Numbered from the stretch's first letter, positions 1 through 6,006 are shown. The stretch is 7,854 nucleotides of DNA from Actinomycetota bacterium (GCA_009700815.1 WLLG01000091.1:1-7854); one strand, 5' to 3'. A program made the numbers and translations. Notes: generated by a model not told the origin, from the letters alone.

Positions 1-3
1 CGG

Positions 4-34
4 GAGAACCTGCCCCGTTATCGGGCAGGTCCTC
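4..34 (-). terminator. Strong hairpin closing the ilv-thrB-metY unit
   Basis: Read on the minus strand, the arms 34-23 and 15-4 form a 12-bp stem with a single G-U wobble around a 7-nt loop (22-16). It begins 49 nt after the metY stop codon at 84-86. The position and the GC-rich stem fit an intrinsic terminator. Only three bases remain to the window edge, so the T-tract that would prove it cannot be seen. Read on the plus strand, the same inverted repeat has one A-C mismatch, so it could also serve a convergent gene lying outside the window. Confidence 0.6.
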
Positions 35-83
35 TCGCTTGCGTGGTGTTTCGGCGGGATAGGGGAGGTCAGTCACCTATCTA

Positions 84-1391
84 CTATCTCGCTGCTGCGA
101 AGCCCTTGTCCAAGTCAGCCAGAATATCTTCGATGGACTCAAGGCCAACTGAGAGCCGAATCATCCCTGGCTCTACGCCCGAGTACAGCTGCTCGTCTTC
201 TGTGAGTTGGCTATGTGTTGTCGAGGCAGGGTGAATCACAAGTGAGCGAACATCGCCAATATTGGCCAAGTGGCTATGCAATTCGAGGGCTTCAACAAAC
301 TTGATTCCGGCCTCACGTCCACCAGAGATAACAAACGCCGGCACCGAACCTGGGCCCTTTGGCAGATAGGTCTTTGCTCGCTCATGCCACGGGCTTGAAG
401 GCAGACCCGCATAGGCAACGGACTCAACCTGAGCATGCCCTTCGAGGTACTCGGCCACCTTCTGGGCATTTGCGATGTGGCGATCCATACGCAGCGACAG
501 AGTCTCGACTCCCTGAATCGTGAGGAAAGCGTTGAATGGCGAGACTGCTGCGCCAATGTCTCTCAGCAACTGAACGCGAGCCTTGATGATGTAGGAGCCG
601 GCACCAAGTGCAGGCCAGTAAGCAAGGCCGTGGTAGCTAGGGTCGGGCTCGGTGAACTGTGGGAACTTGTCGTTCGCAGAGAAGTCGAAACTGCCGCCGT
701 CAACAATTGCTCCCACGATTGCAGTGCCATGGCCGCCAATGAACTTGGTTGCCGAGTGCACCACGATGTCTGCGCCGTGAGCGAGTGGGTTGAGCAGATA
801 CGGGGTAGCAATCGTGTTATCGATGATGAGCGGGACGCCATTGGCATGGGCTACGCCGGCCACGCCAGAAATGTCTAAGACGTCGTTGCGCGGGTTGCCG
901 ATGCTCTCACCATAAAAAGCCTTGGTGTTGGGCTGAACCTTGGCTGCCCACTCATCAAGGTTGTCGGGGTCCTCAACGAAGCTCACCTGAATCCCAATCT
1001 TGGGAAGCGTGTAGTGGAACAAGTTGTATGTTCCGCCGTAGAGCGAGGCGGAAGCCACGATATGGCTGCCTGCCTCTGCCAGGTTCAAGATGGCGAGCGT
1101 CTCTGCAGCCATGCCTGAACTCACAACAAGGGCACCCGGAAGGCCAACAGCAGTAGTCGTCGCGCCTTCAAGGCTTGCAATCCGAGCCTCGAGAACTCCC
1201 TGTGTGGGATTCATGATTCGGGTGTAGATATTGCCAATCTCACCGAGAGCAAACAGGTTCGCTGCGTGCTCGCTGTCTCTGAACTGATACGCCGTTGTCT
1301 GATAGATCGGCGTAGCGCGCGACCCAGTTACTGGATCCGGCTCGGCTCCTGCATGAATCTGACGGGTATCAAAACCCCACTGCTCGGTCAT
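84..1391 (-). CDS. metY: O-acetylhomoserine sulfhydrylase (O-acetylhomoserine aminocarboxypropyltransferase)
   Basis: A cytosolic PLP enzyme that makes L-homocysteine from O-acetyl-L-homoserine and sulfide, the direct-sulfhydrylation route to methionine. The protein is 435 residues, the usual length for the MetY subgroup and longer than cystathionine gamma-synthases (about 380-400). The cofactor-phosphate motif YTRIMNP lies at residues 56-62. The PLP aspartate is D191 in the block LIIDNT, and the Schiff-base lysine is K216 in SATKFIGGHG. The C-terminal domain has NIGDVRSLVIHPASTTH (377-393) and ends in an FAAAR tail like actinobacterial MetY. The ATG start at 1391 is supported by a GAGGAG Shine-Dalgarno 5 nt upstream. 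It lies 80 nt after thrB, and that gap carries possible regulatory signals. Compared with family members I remember, there is an insertion of about seven residues near 77-90. O-succinylhomoserine as substrate cannot be excluded from sequence. Confidence 0.93.
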   Translation of the reverse strand: MTEQWGFDTRQIHAGAEPDPVTGSRATPIYQTTAYQFRDSEHAANLFALGEIGNIYTRIMNPTQGVLEARIASLEGATTTAVGLPGALVVSSGMAAETLAILNLAEAGSHIVASASLYGGTYNLFHYTLPKIGIQVSFVEDPDNLDEWAAKVQPNTKAFYGESIGNPRNDVLDISGVAGVAHANGVPLIIDNTIATPYLLNPLAHGADIVVHSATKFIGGHGTAIVGAIVDGGSFDFSANDKFPQFTEPDPSYHGLAYWPALGAGSYIIKARVQLLRDIGAAVSPFNAFLTIQGVETLSLRMDRHIANAQKVAEYLEGHAQVESVAYAGLPSSPWHERAKTYLPKGPGSVPAFVISGGREAGIKFVEALELHSHLANIGDVRSLVIHPASTTHSQLTEDEQLYSGVEPGMIRLSVGLESIEDILADLDKGFAAAR

Positions 1392-1396
1392 CTCTG

Positions 1397-1424
1397 CTCC
1401 TCGTAGATTGGATCCAACGAGGAG
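1397..1424 (-). promoter_or_regulatory. Hairpin sequestering the metY ribosome binding site
   Basis: On the minus strand, CTCCTCGT (1424-1417) is perfectly complementary to ACGAGGAG (1404-1397), an 8-bp stem with a 12-nt loop. The 3' arm contains the GAGGAG Shine-Dalgarno of metY, so folding would hide the ribosome binding site. The first loop bases extend the palindrome TTGGATCCAA (1417-1408), an alternative local fold. This is the architecture of a translational switch or thermosensor-like element, but I recognise no known riboswitch consensus. Function is inferred. Confidence 0.45.
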
Positions 1425-1426
1425 TC

Positions 1427-1455
1427 ACCCTAGGGCAGGAGTTCATCCAATTCAA
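1427..1455 (-). promoter_or_regulatory. Candidate metY promoter (-35 TTGAAT, -10 TAGGGT)
   Basis: TTGAAT at 1455-1450 matches the -35 consensus at four of six positions. It is followed by a 17-bp spacer and TAGGGT (1432-1427), which keeps the T, A and final T of a -10 box. Transcription would start near 1420-1418, giving a short leader before the metY ATG at 1391. A start there would remove part of the 5' arm of the RBS hairpin, so that hairpin would matter mainly for read-through transcripts from thrB. The match is modest and was found by eye. Confidence 0.35.
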
Positions 1456-1457
1456 TT

Positions 1458-1476
1458 CCCGACCAAATGGGTCAGG
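1458..1476 (-). other. Small hairpin spanning the thrB stop codon
   Basis: On the minus strand, CCTGACC (1476-1470) pairs with GGTCGGG (1464-1458) through seven pairs, one of them G-U, around a 5-nt loop. The TGA stop of thrB sits inside the 5' arm. No T-tract follows, so it is a poor intrinsic terminator. It could slow or partly stop transcription, or protect the upstream mRNA from 3' decay. It may also be chance. Confidence 0.25.
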
Positions 1477-2329
1477 TATTAGATGTACTCGAGACGCGAT
1501 TCACGCCTGTGGCGCCGACAGCTAGTACGCGAGTCCGCCCAGACTCAAAGAGCTTGGGTGCAAGCAGACCTGCAGAACTGCCAACGGGCATCAGCGCTGC
1601 CACAGTTGGCCCTGATCCCGAGAGCCATGCAGCGAGCACCTGCTGATTTGCCAAGAGTTCTTGCAAGACATGGGCCGAATCCGGTCGAGCTAGGAGTCGT
1701 TCATTCTGATGAACTTGATCTTCGCAGGCGACGCGTAGCTTCGAGAGGTCGCCAGTTGCGATCGCTGCGACCCACAGTGAGGAGCGCGCAATCGAAAATG
1801 CTGCCGCTTCCCTACTGAGCGTGGGGGCCAGCACGCTGCGAGATGCGTTTGTAGAGGTTGACTTCTCTGGCCACCAGACAACCATTTCAAGGCCCTCGGG
1901 CACCTTCAAAGAAAGGGCCTGCTCCCCCGCCGCCACCGTAAAGCCGCCCCAGGTTGAGGCAGCCGCATTATCTGCATGCCCTTCAAGGTTGGCTGCAACA
2001 CCAAATGCTTGCTGTTGAGCAGCAGTTGGATGAGCGCCCGATGTGAGCAGTGCAAGGTAGGCGCCAGCCACTCGAGCCGCTCCCGAGAACCCAAGTCCGC
2101 GCCCAGGCGGGATCGGACTGCGCCAAGAGAGGTGAGCGTCAGCGTCTCCGCCGGCAGCAACGTATGCAACGGCTGCCGGGTGGGTGGACTCAACAACATG
2201 CCAGCCCTGCCCATCAAGAGCGTGATGCGCAGGGCTGTCTGATAACTCAAAGGGCAAGTCAAGCGCTAGAGCAAGGCAATCAAAGCCAGGCCCAAGGTTG
2301 GCAGAGGATGCAGGTGCAGAAACGTGCAC
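1472..2329 (-). CDS. thrB: Homoserine kinase, GHMP family
   Basis: Predicted to phosphorylate L-homoserine with ATP to O-phospho-L-homoserine, the committed step to threonine. The 285 residues carry the three GHMP-kinase blocks: N-terminal PASSANLGPGFD (6-17), the phosphate-binding loop PPGRGLGFSGA (74-84), and WLSGSGPTVAAL (235-246). The homoserine-kinase-type block EGHADNAAASTWGGF lies at 116-130. The usual loop reads GLGSSAA, so GLGFSGA here is a deviation. The start is GTG, chosen because the conserved N-terminus begins at once and a GGAGGAG Shine-Dalgarno lies 9 nt upstream inside ilvC. Only 4 nt separate it from the ilvC stop, so translation is probably coupled. The expected partners hom and thrC are not in the window. 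The length is near the family norm (about 290-320). Another GHMP sugar or alcohol kinase is the main alternative. Confidence 0.85.
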   Translation of the reverse strand: MHVSAPASSANLGPGFDCLALALDLPFELSDSPAHHALDGQGWHVVESTHPAAVAYVAAGGDADAHLSWRSPIPPGRGLGFSGAARVAGAYLALLTSGAHPTAAQQQAFGVAANLEGHADNAAASTWGGFTVAAGEQALSLKVPEGLEMVVWWPEKSTSTNASRSVLAPTLSREAAAFSIARSSLWVAAIATGDLSKLRVACEDQVHQNERLLARPDSAHVLQELLANQQVLAAWLSGSGPTVAALMPVGSSAGLLAPKLFESGRTRVLAVGATGVNRVSSTSNT

Positions 2330-2333
2330 CGTG

Positions 2334-3362
2334 TCAGTCTCCTCCGGAGATGTCCTCGACCTTGGCTTTACCAGCAGAGATCCAAGGCATCATGCCGCGA
2401 AGTTCTGCACCGACTGTCTCAATCTGATGAGCCTTGCCGGCCTCTCGCAGTGCCGTGAAGTTCGCTCCGCCCGCTGCCACTTCGCCTACGAACTCGGTTG
2501 CGAACTCACCGGACTGGATCTCGCCAAGGATCTTTTTCATCTCGGCTTTGACTGCCGCGTTGATGACCCGAGGACCACGAGTTAGGTCGCCGTACTCGGC
2601 TGTGGTCGAGATGGAATAGCGCATTCCAGCGATTCCTTGTTCGTACATCAGGTCAACAATCAGCTTGAGCTCATGCAAGCATTCAAAGTAGGCCGACTCA
2701 GGCTGGTATCCGGCCTCGACAAGGGTCTCGAACCCTGCCTGAACCAGAGCAGTCAATCCGCCACACAGGACGACTTGCTCGCCGAACAAGTCAGTCTCGG
2801 TCTCTTCTTCGAAGGTGGTGTCGAGCACGCCTGCCCGTGAGCCACCAATGGCATCGGCATAGGACAAAGCCAAAGCCTTGGCAGACCCGCTTGCATCCTG
2901 CGCGACTGCAATCAAGCAGGGCACGCCGCCGCCTTCGGTGTAGGTGCGTCGCACCAAGTGACCAGGGCCCTTTGGTGCCACCATGGCAACGTCAACACCC
3001 TCGGGTGCTTTCACATAACCAAAGCGCACGTTGAATCCGTGAGCAAAGAACAGGGCGTCGCCTGCACTCAGATTTGGGGCAACTTCTGAGTTATAGATAG
3101 GTCCGATTTCGGTATCGGGCAGCAGCATCATGATGAGGTCAGCCTCTGCAGTTGCGCTAGCAACATCCAGAACCCGCAGTCCTGCTTCTTCGGCTTTGGC
3201 TCGAGAGGAACTGCCTTCTCGCAGACCAACGCGCACGTCAACGCCCGACTCTTTCAGATTCAATGCGTGAGCATGACCCTGCGAGCCATAGCCCAGCACT
3301 GCCACCTTGCGGCCAGCGATAATTGAGGAGTCAGCATCTTTTTCGTAATAGACGTTTGCCAT
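2334..3362 (-). CDS. ilvC: Ketol-acid reductoisomerase (NADP+), class I
   Basis: Converts 2-acetolactate or 2-aceto-2-hydroxybutanoate to the 2,3-dihydroxy acids by Mg-dependent alkyl migration and NADPH reduction, the second shared step of valine and isoleucine synthesis. Its 342 residues match class I enzymes. The Rossmann motif GYGSQG is at 24-29. R48 and the serines at 51-53 in GLREGSSS fit an NADPH-preferring phosphate pocket. Catalytic residues appear in their usual blocks: H108 (FFAHGFN), K131 (APKGPG), D191 and E195 (TDLFGEQ), E227 and E231 (YFECLHE), and S252 (SISTTAEYG). The ATG start gives a normal N-terminus; purine-rich AGGAAGG and GAAGAAG runs lie upstream. It follows ilvN after 81 nt and is tightly linked to thrB downstream. 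Nothing looks damaged. Confidence 0.98.
   Translation of the reverse strand: MANVYYEKDADSSIIAGRKVAVLGYGSQGHAHALNLKESGVDVRVGLREGSSSRAKAEEAGLRVLDVASATAEADLIMMLLPDTEIGPIYNSEVAPNLSAGDALFFAHGFNVRFGYVKAPEGVDVAMVAPKGPGHLVRRTYTEGGGVPCLIAVAQDASGSAKALALSYADAIGGSRAGVLDTTFEEETETDLFGEQVVLCGGLTALVQAGFETLVEAGYQPESAYFECLHELKLIVDLMYEQGIAGMRYSISTTAEYGDLTRGPRVINAAVKAEMKKILGEIQSGEFATEFVGEVAAGGANFTALREAGKAHQIETVGAELRGMMPWISAGKAKVEDISGGD
2339..2345 (-). promoter_or_regulatory. Shine-Dalgarno of thrB inside the ilvC 3' end
   Basis: GGAGGAG (minus strand, 2345-2339) overlaps the last glycine and aspartate codons of ilvC and sits 9 nt before the GTG start of thrB. It decides the thrB start. It also means ribosomes finishing ilvC pass over the thrB initiation site, which favours coupled expression. 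Confidence 0.7.
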
Positions 3363-3394
3363 GAGCTTCTTCAGCCCTTCCTAGTTTGTAGAGA

Positions 3395-3400
3395 ATTATC
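3395..3400 (-). promoter_or_regulatory. Possible -10 box of an internal ilvC promoter
   Basis: GATAAT (minus strand, 3400-3395) in the 81-nt ilvN-ilvC gap matches the -10 consensus at five of six positions and lies 32 nt before the ilvC start. No -35 hexamer is recognisable at 16-18 bp spacing. In Corynebacterium glutamicum, ilvC is known to have its own promoter within ilvBNC, which makes an internal start here plausible but unproven. Confidence 0.28.
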
Positions 3401-3443
3401 AACTGAGTGAACGGCACTCGGGCAGTACACACTAGAAGCGAAA

Positions 3444-3974
3444 CTAGCTTCGTTCTAATTTGGGTAACGCAACACGGCCAGTTCGCTGCAAATCAATGAT
3501 TCCAAAGGGCCGCAAAAGCTCCTCGAGATCATCGAGTCTCTCCGGGTGCTCATCAAGCGAGAGCGCTAGTTCGTCTCGCCCAACATCGATGATTCGACCC
3601 TCGAATAGTTCGACAAGTTCAATGATCTGACCCCGCACCTCAGCCGGAGCCTTGACCGTGACCAGCATGAGTTCACGCTCCACGGAATCTCGCGGGTCAA
3701 GCTCAGAAATCTTGATCACGTGGATCAGCTTGTTCAACTGTTTCACTACTTGTTCCAGCGGTGCCTGCTCAACATCAACCACGACTGTGATGCGACTAAA
3801 TCGCTCATCATCAGTTGGGGCAACAGCTAGGGAGTAGATGTTGTAGCCGCGACGGGCAAACAGTGCAGACACCCGTGCCAAGACTCCAGCTCGATTCTCG
3901 ACGAGCACAGATAACACGTGGTACTTCGGCGGCACCGAACCTACCCTCCTACTATTCATTGATTGCAGAGTCAT
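3444..3974 (-). CDS. ilvN: Acetolactate synthase, small regulatory subunit
   Basis: Regulatory subunit of acetohydroxyacid synthase. In this family it activates the catalytic subunit and confers feedback inhibition by branched-chain amino acids, mainly valine. The 176 residues contain an N-terminal ACT domain at about 18-90 (LSVLVENRAGVLARVSALF, then RRGYNIYSLAV) and the C-terminal small-subunit domain at about 98-172 (ELMLVTVKAP, GRIIDVG). This is the size of the IlvH/IlvN group that carries a C-terminal domain. Its ATG shares an ATGA overlap with the ilvB stop, so translation is probably coupled and the subunits are made together. A second ATG five codons downstream would also serve; no strong Shine-Dalgarno precedes either. 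The first 15 or so residues precede the ACT domain. Confidence 0.97.
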   Translation of the reverse strand: MTLQSMNSRRVGSVPPKYHVLSVLVENRAGVLARVSALFARRGYNIYSLAVAPTDDERFSRITVVVDVEQAPLEQVVKQLNKLIHVIKISELDPRDSVERELMLVTVKAPAEVRGQIIELVELFEGRIIDVGRDELALSLDEHPERLDDLEELLRPFGIIDLQRTGRVALPKLERS

Positions 3975-5722
3975 CGCCCGAGTCCGTTCTGCAGGGGGCC
4001 AACATCAATCTGATCATTCGACGTACCCGGTGAGACCATCGGAAACACCTTCTCCGAAGCATCAGTGCGGAACTCCAGCACGACTGGGCGATCATTAATC
4101 TCATTGGCCTTATCGATTGCCGGGCCGACCTCATCTGGCGACTCGACACGCAATGCAACACAACCCATGGCCTCGGCCCACTTGACGTAGTCCGGCAAAT
4201 CCGGGGACAAGTACACCTCGGAGTAGCGCTCCCCGTAGAACATCTCTTGCCACTGCCGAACCATGCCAAGGTACGCGTTATTGAGCAGCGCAATCTTGAC
4301 TGGAATCCGCTCCGTTGCGGCAGTCACGAGTTCTTGAGCAGTCATTTGGAAACAACCGTCACCATCAACTGCCCAGACGGTGCGATCAGGGCGGCCAACT
4401 TTGGCCCCAATTGCCGCAGGGATAGAGAATCCCATAGTGCCCAAGCCACCAGAGTTCACCCAGGTGTAGGGGTAGTTGAACTTCCAGTATTGACTCGTCC
4501 ACATCTGATGCTGACCTACGCCCGATGCGACGATTGTGTCTGCCGGCGACCGATCTCGGAGTTGTTCGAGCACATACTGTGGCTTGAGTAAATCGCCATC
4601 TATGGACTGCTCATAGACAAGCGGATACAGCTCTTGCCAGGCCGAAATTTGTTGGCGCCATGGGGTGATGTCCATGCGACTCTCTGGGCCACCTAGGGCG
4701 TTGAGCGCCTTGATGATCTCTTCTATCACGAGTCGGCAATCGCCGACGATGGGGACATCAGCCCTGCGCACCTTGCCAAGTTCGGCAGGGTCAATATCGA
4801 CGTGGATGATTCTTGCATCTGGAGCGAACCCGTCGAGCTTGCCTGTCACGCGATCATCGAAGCGGCTCCCAAGAGCGATCAAGAGATCTGACTTTTGAAT
4901 CGAGGTCACTGCCGTGTAATTGCCATGCATTCCCGGCATACCCAAGCAGAGTTCATGATCGTCTGGGAAAGCCCCCCGAGCCATCAATGTGGTCACTACG
5001 GGAATGCCGGTTAATTCGGCGAGTTCTCGCAGGGCCTCGGCAGCACGCGCCTTCAAGATGCCACCACCCGCATAGATAATCGGCTTGCGAGCAACAGCAA
5101 TCAGAGCAGCAGCCTCTTTAATCTTCTTCGGGTGACCCTTGGTGGTTGGCTTATAGCCAGGCATGCTCGAAGAGACATCGGCATCTGTTGGCCAATTCCA
5201 GTTCATCGCCGAGGCCGGATTCCTGGGGTCGACGATGTCTTTGGGAATATCCACCAACACGGGCCCTGGTCGACCCGTGGTTGCAATATGAAAAGCCTGA
5301 CGAATTGCCATCGGAATATCTTCAGCTCGGGTCACCAACTCGTTGTGTTTGGTGACGCCGCGAGTAATCCCGACGGTGTCGCATTCTTGGAAGGCGTCGG
5401 TACCGATCGAAGGAAGAGGCACCTGACCAGTAATGACCACCATGGGAATGGAATCCATATAGGCATCGGCTAGCGGAGTCACGATATTGGTCGCACCGGG
5501 ACCCGAGGTCACCATGGCAACTCCAGGGCGGCCAGTGGCATGAGCAAAACCCTCTGCCATATGCCCTGCTCCTTGTTCATGACGAACCAGAACATGTCGG
5601 ATCGGGCTATCAAGAATTGGGTCGTACACCGGAAGAATCGCTCCCCCGGGCAGGCCGAAGATGACCTCAACTCCCTCGAGTTCGAGGGACTTAATCAGGG
5701 CTTGTCCACCATTGGTGTTCAT
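3971..5722 (-). CDS. ilvB: Acetolactate synthase, large catalytic subunit
   Basis: TPP- and FAD-dependent enzyme condensing pyruvate with pyruvate (valine/leucine branch) or with 2-oxobutanoate (isoleucine branch). The 583 residues have the three expected domains. The N-terminal pyrimidine-binding domain has FGLPGGAILPVYD (22-34) and the catalytic glutamate E49 in RHEQGAGH. A central FAD domain is at about 200-345, with ALGSRFDDRVTG (283-294). The C-terminal diphosphate domain has GDGCF (454-458) and NN at 481-482 as the Mg/TPP motif. The known herbicide-site positions appear wild type: P102 in GQVPLPSIG and W491 in RQWQE. The ATG is preceded by AGGA at 8 nt spacing. It is the first structural gene of the operon, preceded by an attenuator-like leader, and overlaps ilvN by ATGA. 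Catabolic AlsS is unlikely because a regulatory subunit gene follows. Confidence 0.98.
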   Translation of the reverse strand: MNTNGGQALIKSLELEGVEVIFGLPGGAILPVYDPILDSPIRHVLVRHEQGAGHMAEGFAHATGRPGVAMVTSGPGATNIVTPLADAYMDSIPMVVITGQVPLPSIGTDAFQECDTVGITRGVTKHNELVTRAEDIPMAIRQAFHIATTGRPGPVLVDIPKDIVDPRNPASAMNWNWPTDADVSSSMPGYKPTTKGHPKKIKEAAALIAVARKPIIYAGGGILKARAAEALRELAELTGIPVVTTLMARGAFPDDHELCLGMPGMHGNYTAVTSIQKSDLLIALGSRFDDRVTGKLDGFAPDARIIHVDIDPAELGKVRRADVPIVGDCRLVIEEIIKALNALGGPESRMDITPWRQQISAWQELYPLVYEQSIDGDLLKPQYVLEQLRDRSPADTIVASGVGQHQMWTSQYWKFNYPYTWVNSGGLGTMGFSIPAAIGAKVGRPDRTVWAVDGDGCFQMTAQELVTAATERIPVKIALLNNAYLGMVRQWQEMFYGERYSEVYLSPDLPDYVKWAEAMGCVALRVESPDEVGPAIDKANEINDRPVVLEFRTDASEKVFPMVSPGTSNDQIDVGPLQNGLGR

Positions 5723-5768
5723 ATCGCTATTCCTGGCTTGTTGCTAAATGGCACTGGGCTGGTATTGC

Positions 5769-5810
5769 TCTGAAATTGAAACCGTTCTGAAATTGAAACT
5801 GCTCTGAAAA
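5769..5810. repeat. Three tandem copies of a 17-nt-period repeat in the ilvB leader
   Basis: On the plus strand TCTGAAATTGAAAC occurs at 5769-5782 and again at 5786-5799, identical over 14 bases. A third, partial copy TCTGAAAA begins at 5803, so the period is exactly 17 nt. In the mRNA sense these lie between the terminator hairpin and the ilvB Shine-Dalgarno. The partial copy coincides with the T-run of the terminator. They do not encode anything obvious, and 17 is not a multiple of three. Possible roles are regulator half-sites spaced by about 1.5 helical turns, or an unstructured ribosome-access region. Confidence 0.75.
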
Positions 5811-5839
5811 TCACAACAACCTCCCGCTAAGGAGGTTGT
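5807..5839 (-). terminator. Terminator-like hairpin of the ilvB attenuator
   Basis: On the minus strand ACAACCTCC (5839-5831) pairs perfectly with GGAGGTTGT (5824-5816), a 9-bp stem with a 6-nt loop. It is followed by TGTGATTTT (5815-5807), an interrupted T-run. It ends 84 nt before the ilvB ATG and begins 36 nt after the leader peptide stop. The position and form fit a premature terminator controlled by leader translation. The short T-run predicts partial rather than tight termination. Confidence 0.65.
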
Positions 5840-5876
5840 AGGCACGTACGCGGATTGGATCTCCGGTCACGTGCCT
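5840..5876 (-). promoter_or_regulatory. Leader stem adjacent to the leader peptide stop codon
   Basis: AGGCACGT (minus strand, 5876-5869) is perfectly complementary to ACGTGCCT (5847-5840), an 8-bp stem with a 21-nt loop. Its first base is the last base of the leader TGA, so a ribosome that finishes the leader would cover the 5' arm. A ribosome stalled on the Leu/Val codons would leave it free. Its 3' arm directly abuts the terminator 5' arm without overlapping it, so how it would oppose termination is not clear from base pairing alone. Confidence 0.5.
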
Positions 5877-5911
5877 CAGGAGGGTACGAGAAGAAGATGC
5901 GAAGTAGTCAC
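5876..5911 (-). CDS. Branched-chain amino acid leader peptide (MTTSHLLLVPS)
   Basis: An 11-codon open frame, GTG to TGA, encodes MTTSHLLLVPS. Four of its eleven codons are consecutive branched-chain codons: CTT, CTT, CTC (5896-5888) and GTA (5887-5885). It lies 153 nt upstream of ilvB and directly before two hairpins, the classic placement of an attenuation peptide that senses charged leucyl and valyl tRNA. No Shine-Dalgarno precedes the GTG. A promoter-like pair of hexamers places the transcription start on the G of GTG, so it would be leaderless, as known for leader peptides in corynebacteria. The frame stays open upstream to a TTG, giving a less likely 23-residue version. There is no isoleucine codon in the 11-residue form. 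Too short for ordinary gene finders. Confidence 0.65.
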   Translation of the reverse strand: MTTSHLLLVPS

Positions 5912-5917
5912 CCCGAT

Positions 5918-5947
5918 AGTCTGCCGCGAAGCGGGAGCTGTTGCCAA
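5918..5947 (-). promoter_or_regulatory. Candidate ilvBNC promoter (-35 TTGGCA, -10 CAGACT)
   Basis: TTGGCA (5947-5942) matches the -35 consensus at five of six positions. After an 18-bp spacer comes CAGACT (5923-5918), a weak -10 box that keeps the key A and final T. Six nucleotides further is 5911, the first base of the leader GTG. The agreement between this spacing and the start codon supports a leaderless transcript. An overlapping GACTAT would be an alternative -10 with less good spacing. Confidence 0.45.
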
Positions 5948-6006
5948 CCCGGCTACTACTCAGGGGCCGAATTAGGCAAGTTCACCGCACCTGCGAAACG
6001 CGTTCA

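Noticed and set aside
435..878. Plus-strand frame of 147 codons antisense to metY
   Set aside because: It lies wholly opposite a well-conserved gene and has no recognisable motif or start signal. It is a codon-bias shadow, like the other long plus-strand frames in 1483-5473.
1392..1500. SAM or SAH riboswitch upstream of metY
   Set aside because: I looked for SAM-I, SAM-II, SAM-IV and SAH-type conserved cores and saw none. The 80-nt gap holds only the two simple hairpins reported. A covariance-model scan would settle it.
2338..2350. TCTCC-GGA-GGAGA mini-hairpin over the thrB Shine-Dalgarno
   Set aside because: A 5-bp stem inside conserved ilvC C-terminal codons. Ribosomes translating ilvC would keep it open, and it is too small to claim as a regulator.
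5719..5814. Minus-strand GTG frame of 31 codons between the terminator and ilvB, ending in a TGA that overlaps the ilvB ATG
   Set aside because: Its composition follows the 17-nt repeat, there is no ribosome binding site, and it has no branched-chain codon cluster. The overlap with the ilvB start is probably chance, though a coupling frame cannot be fully excluded.
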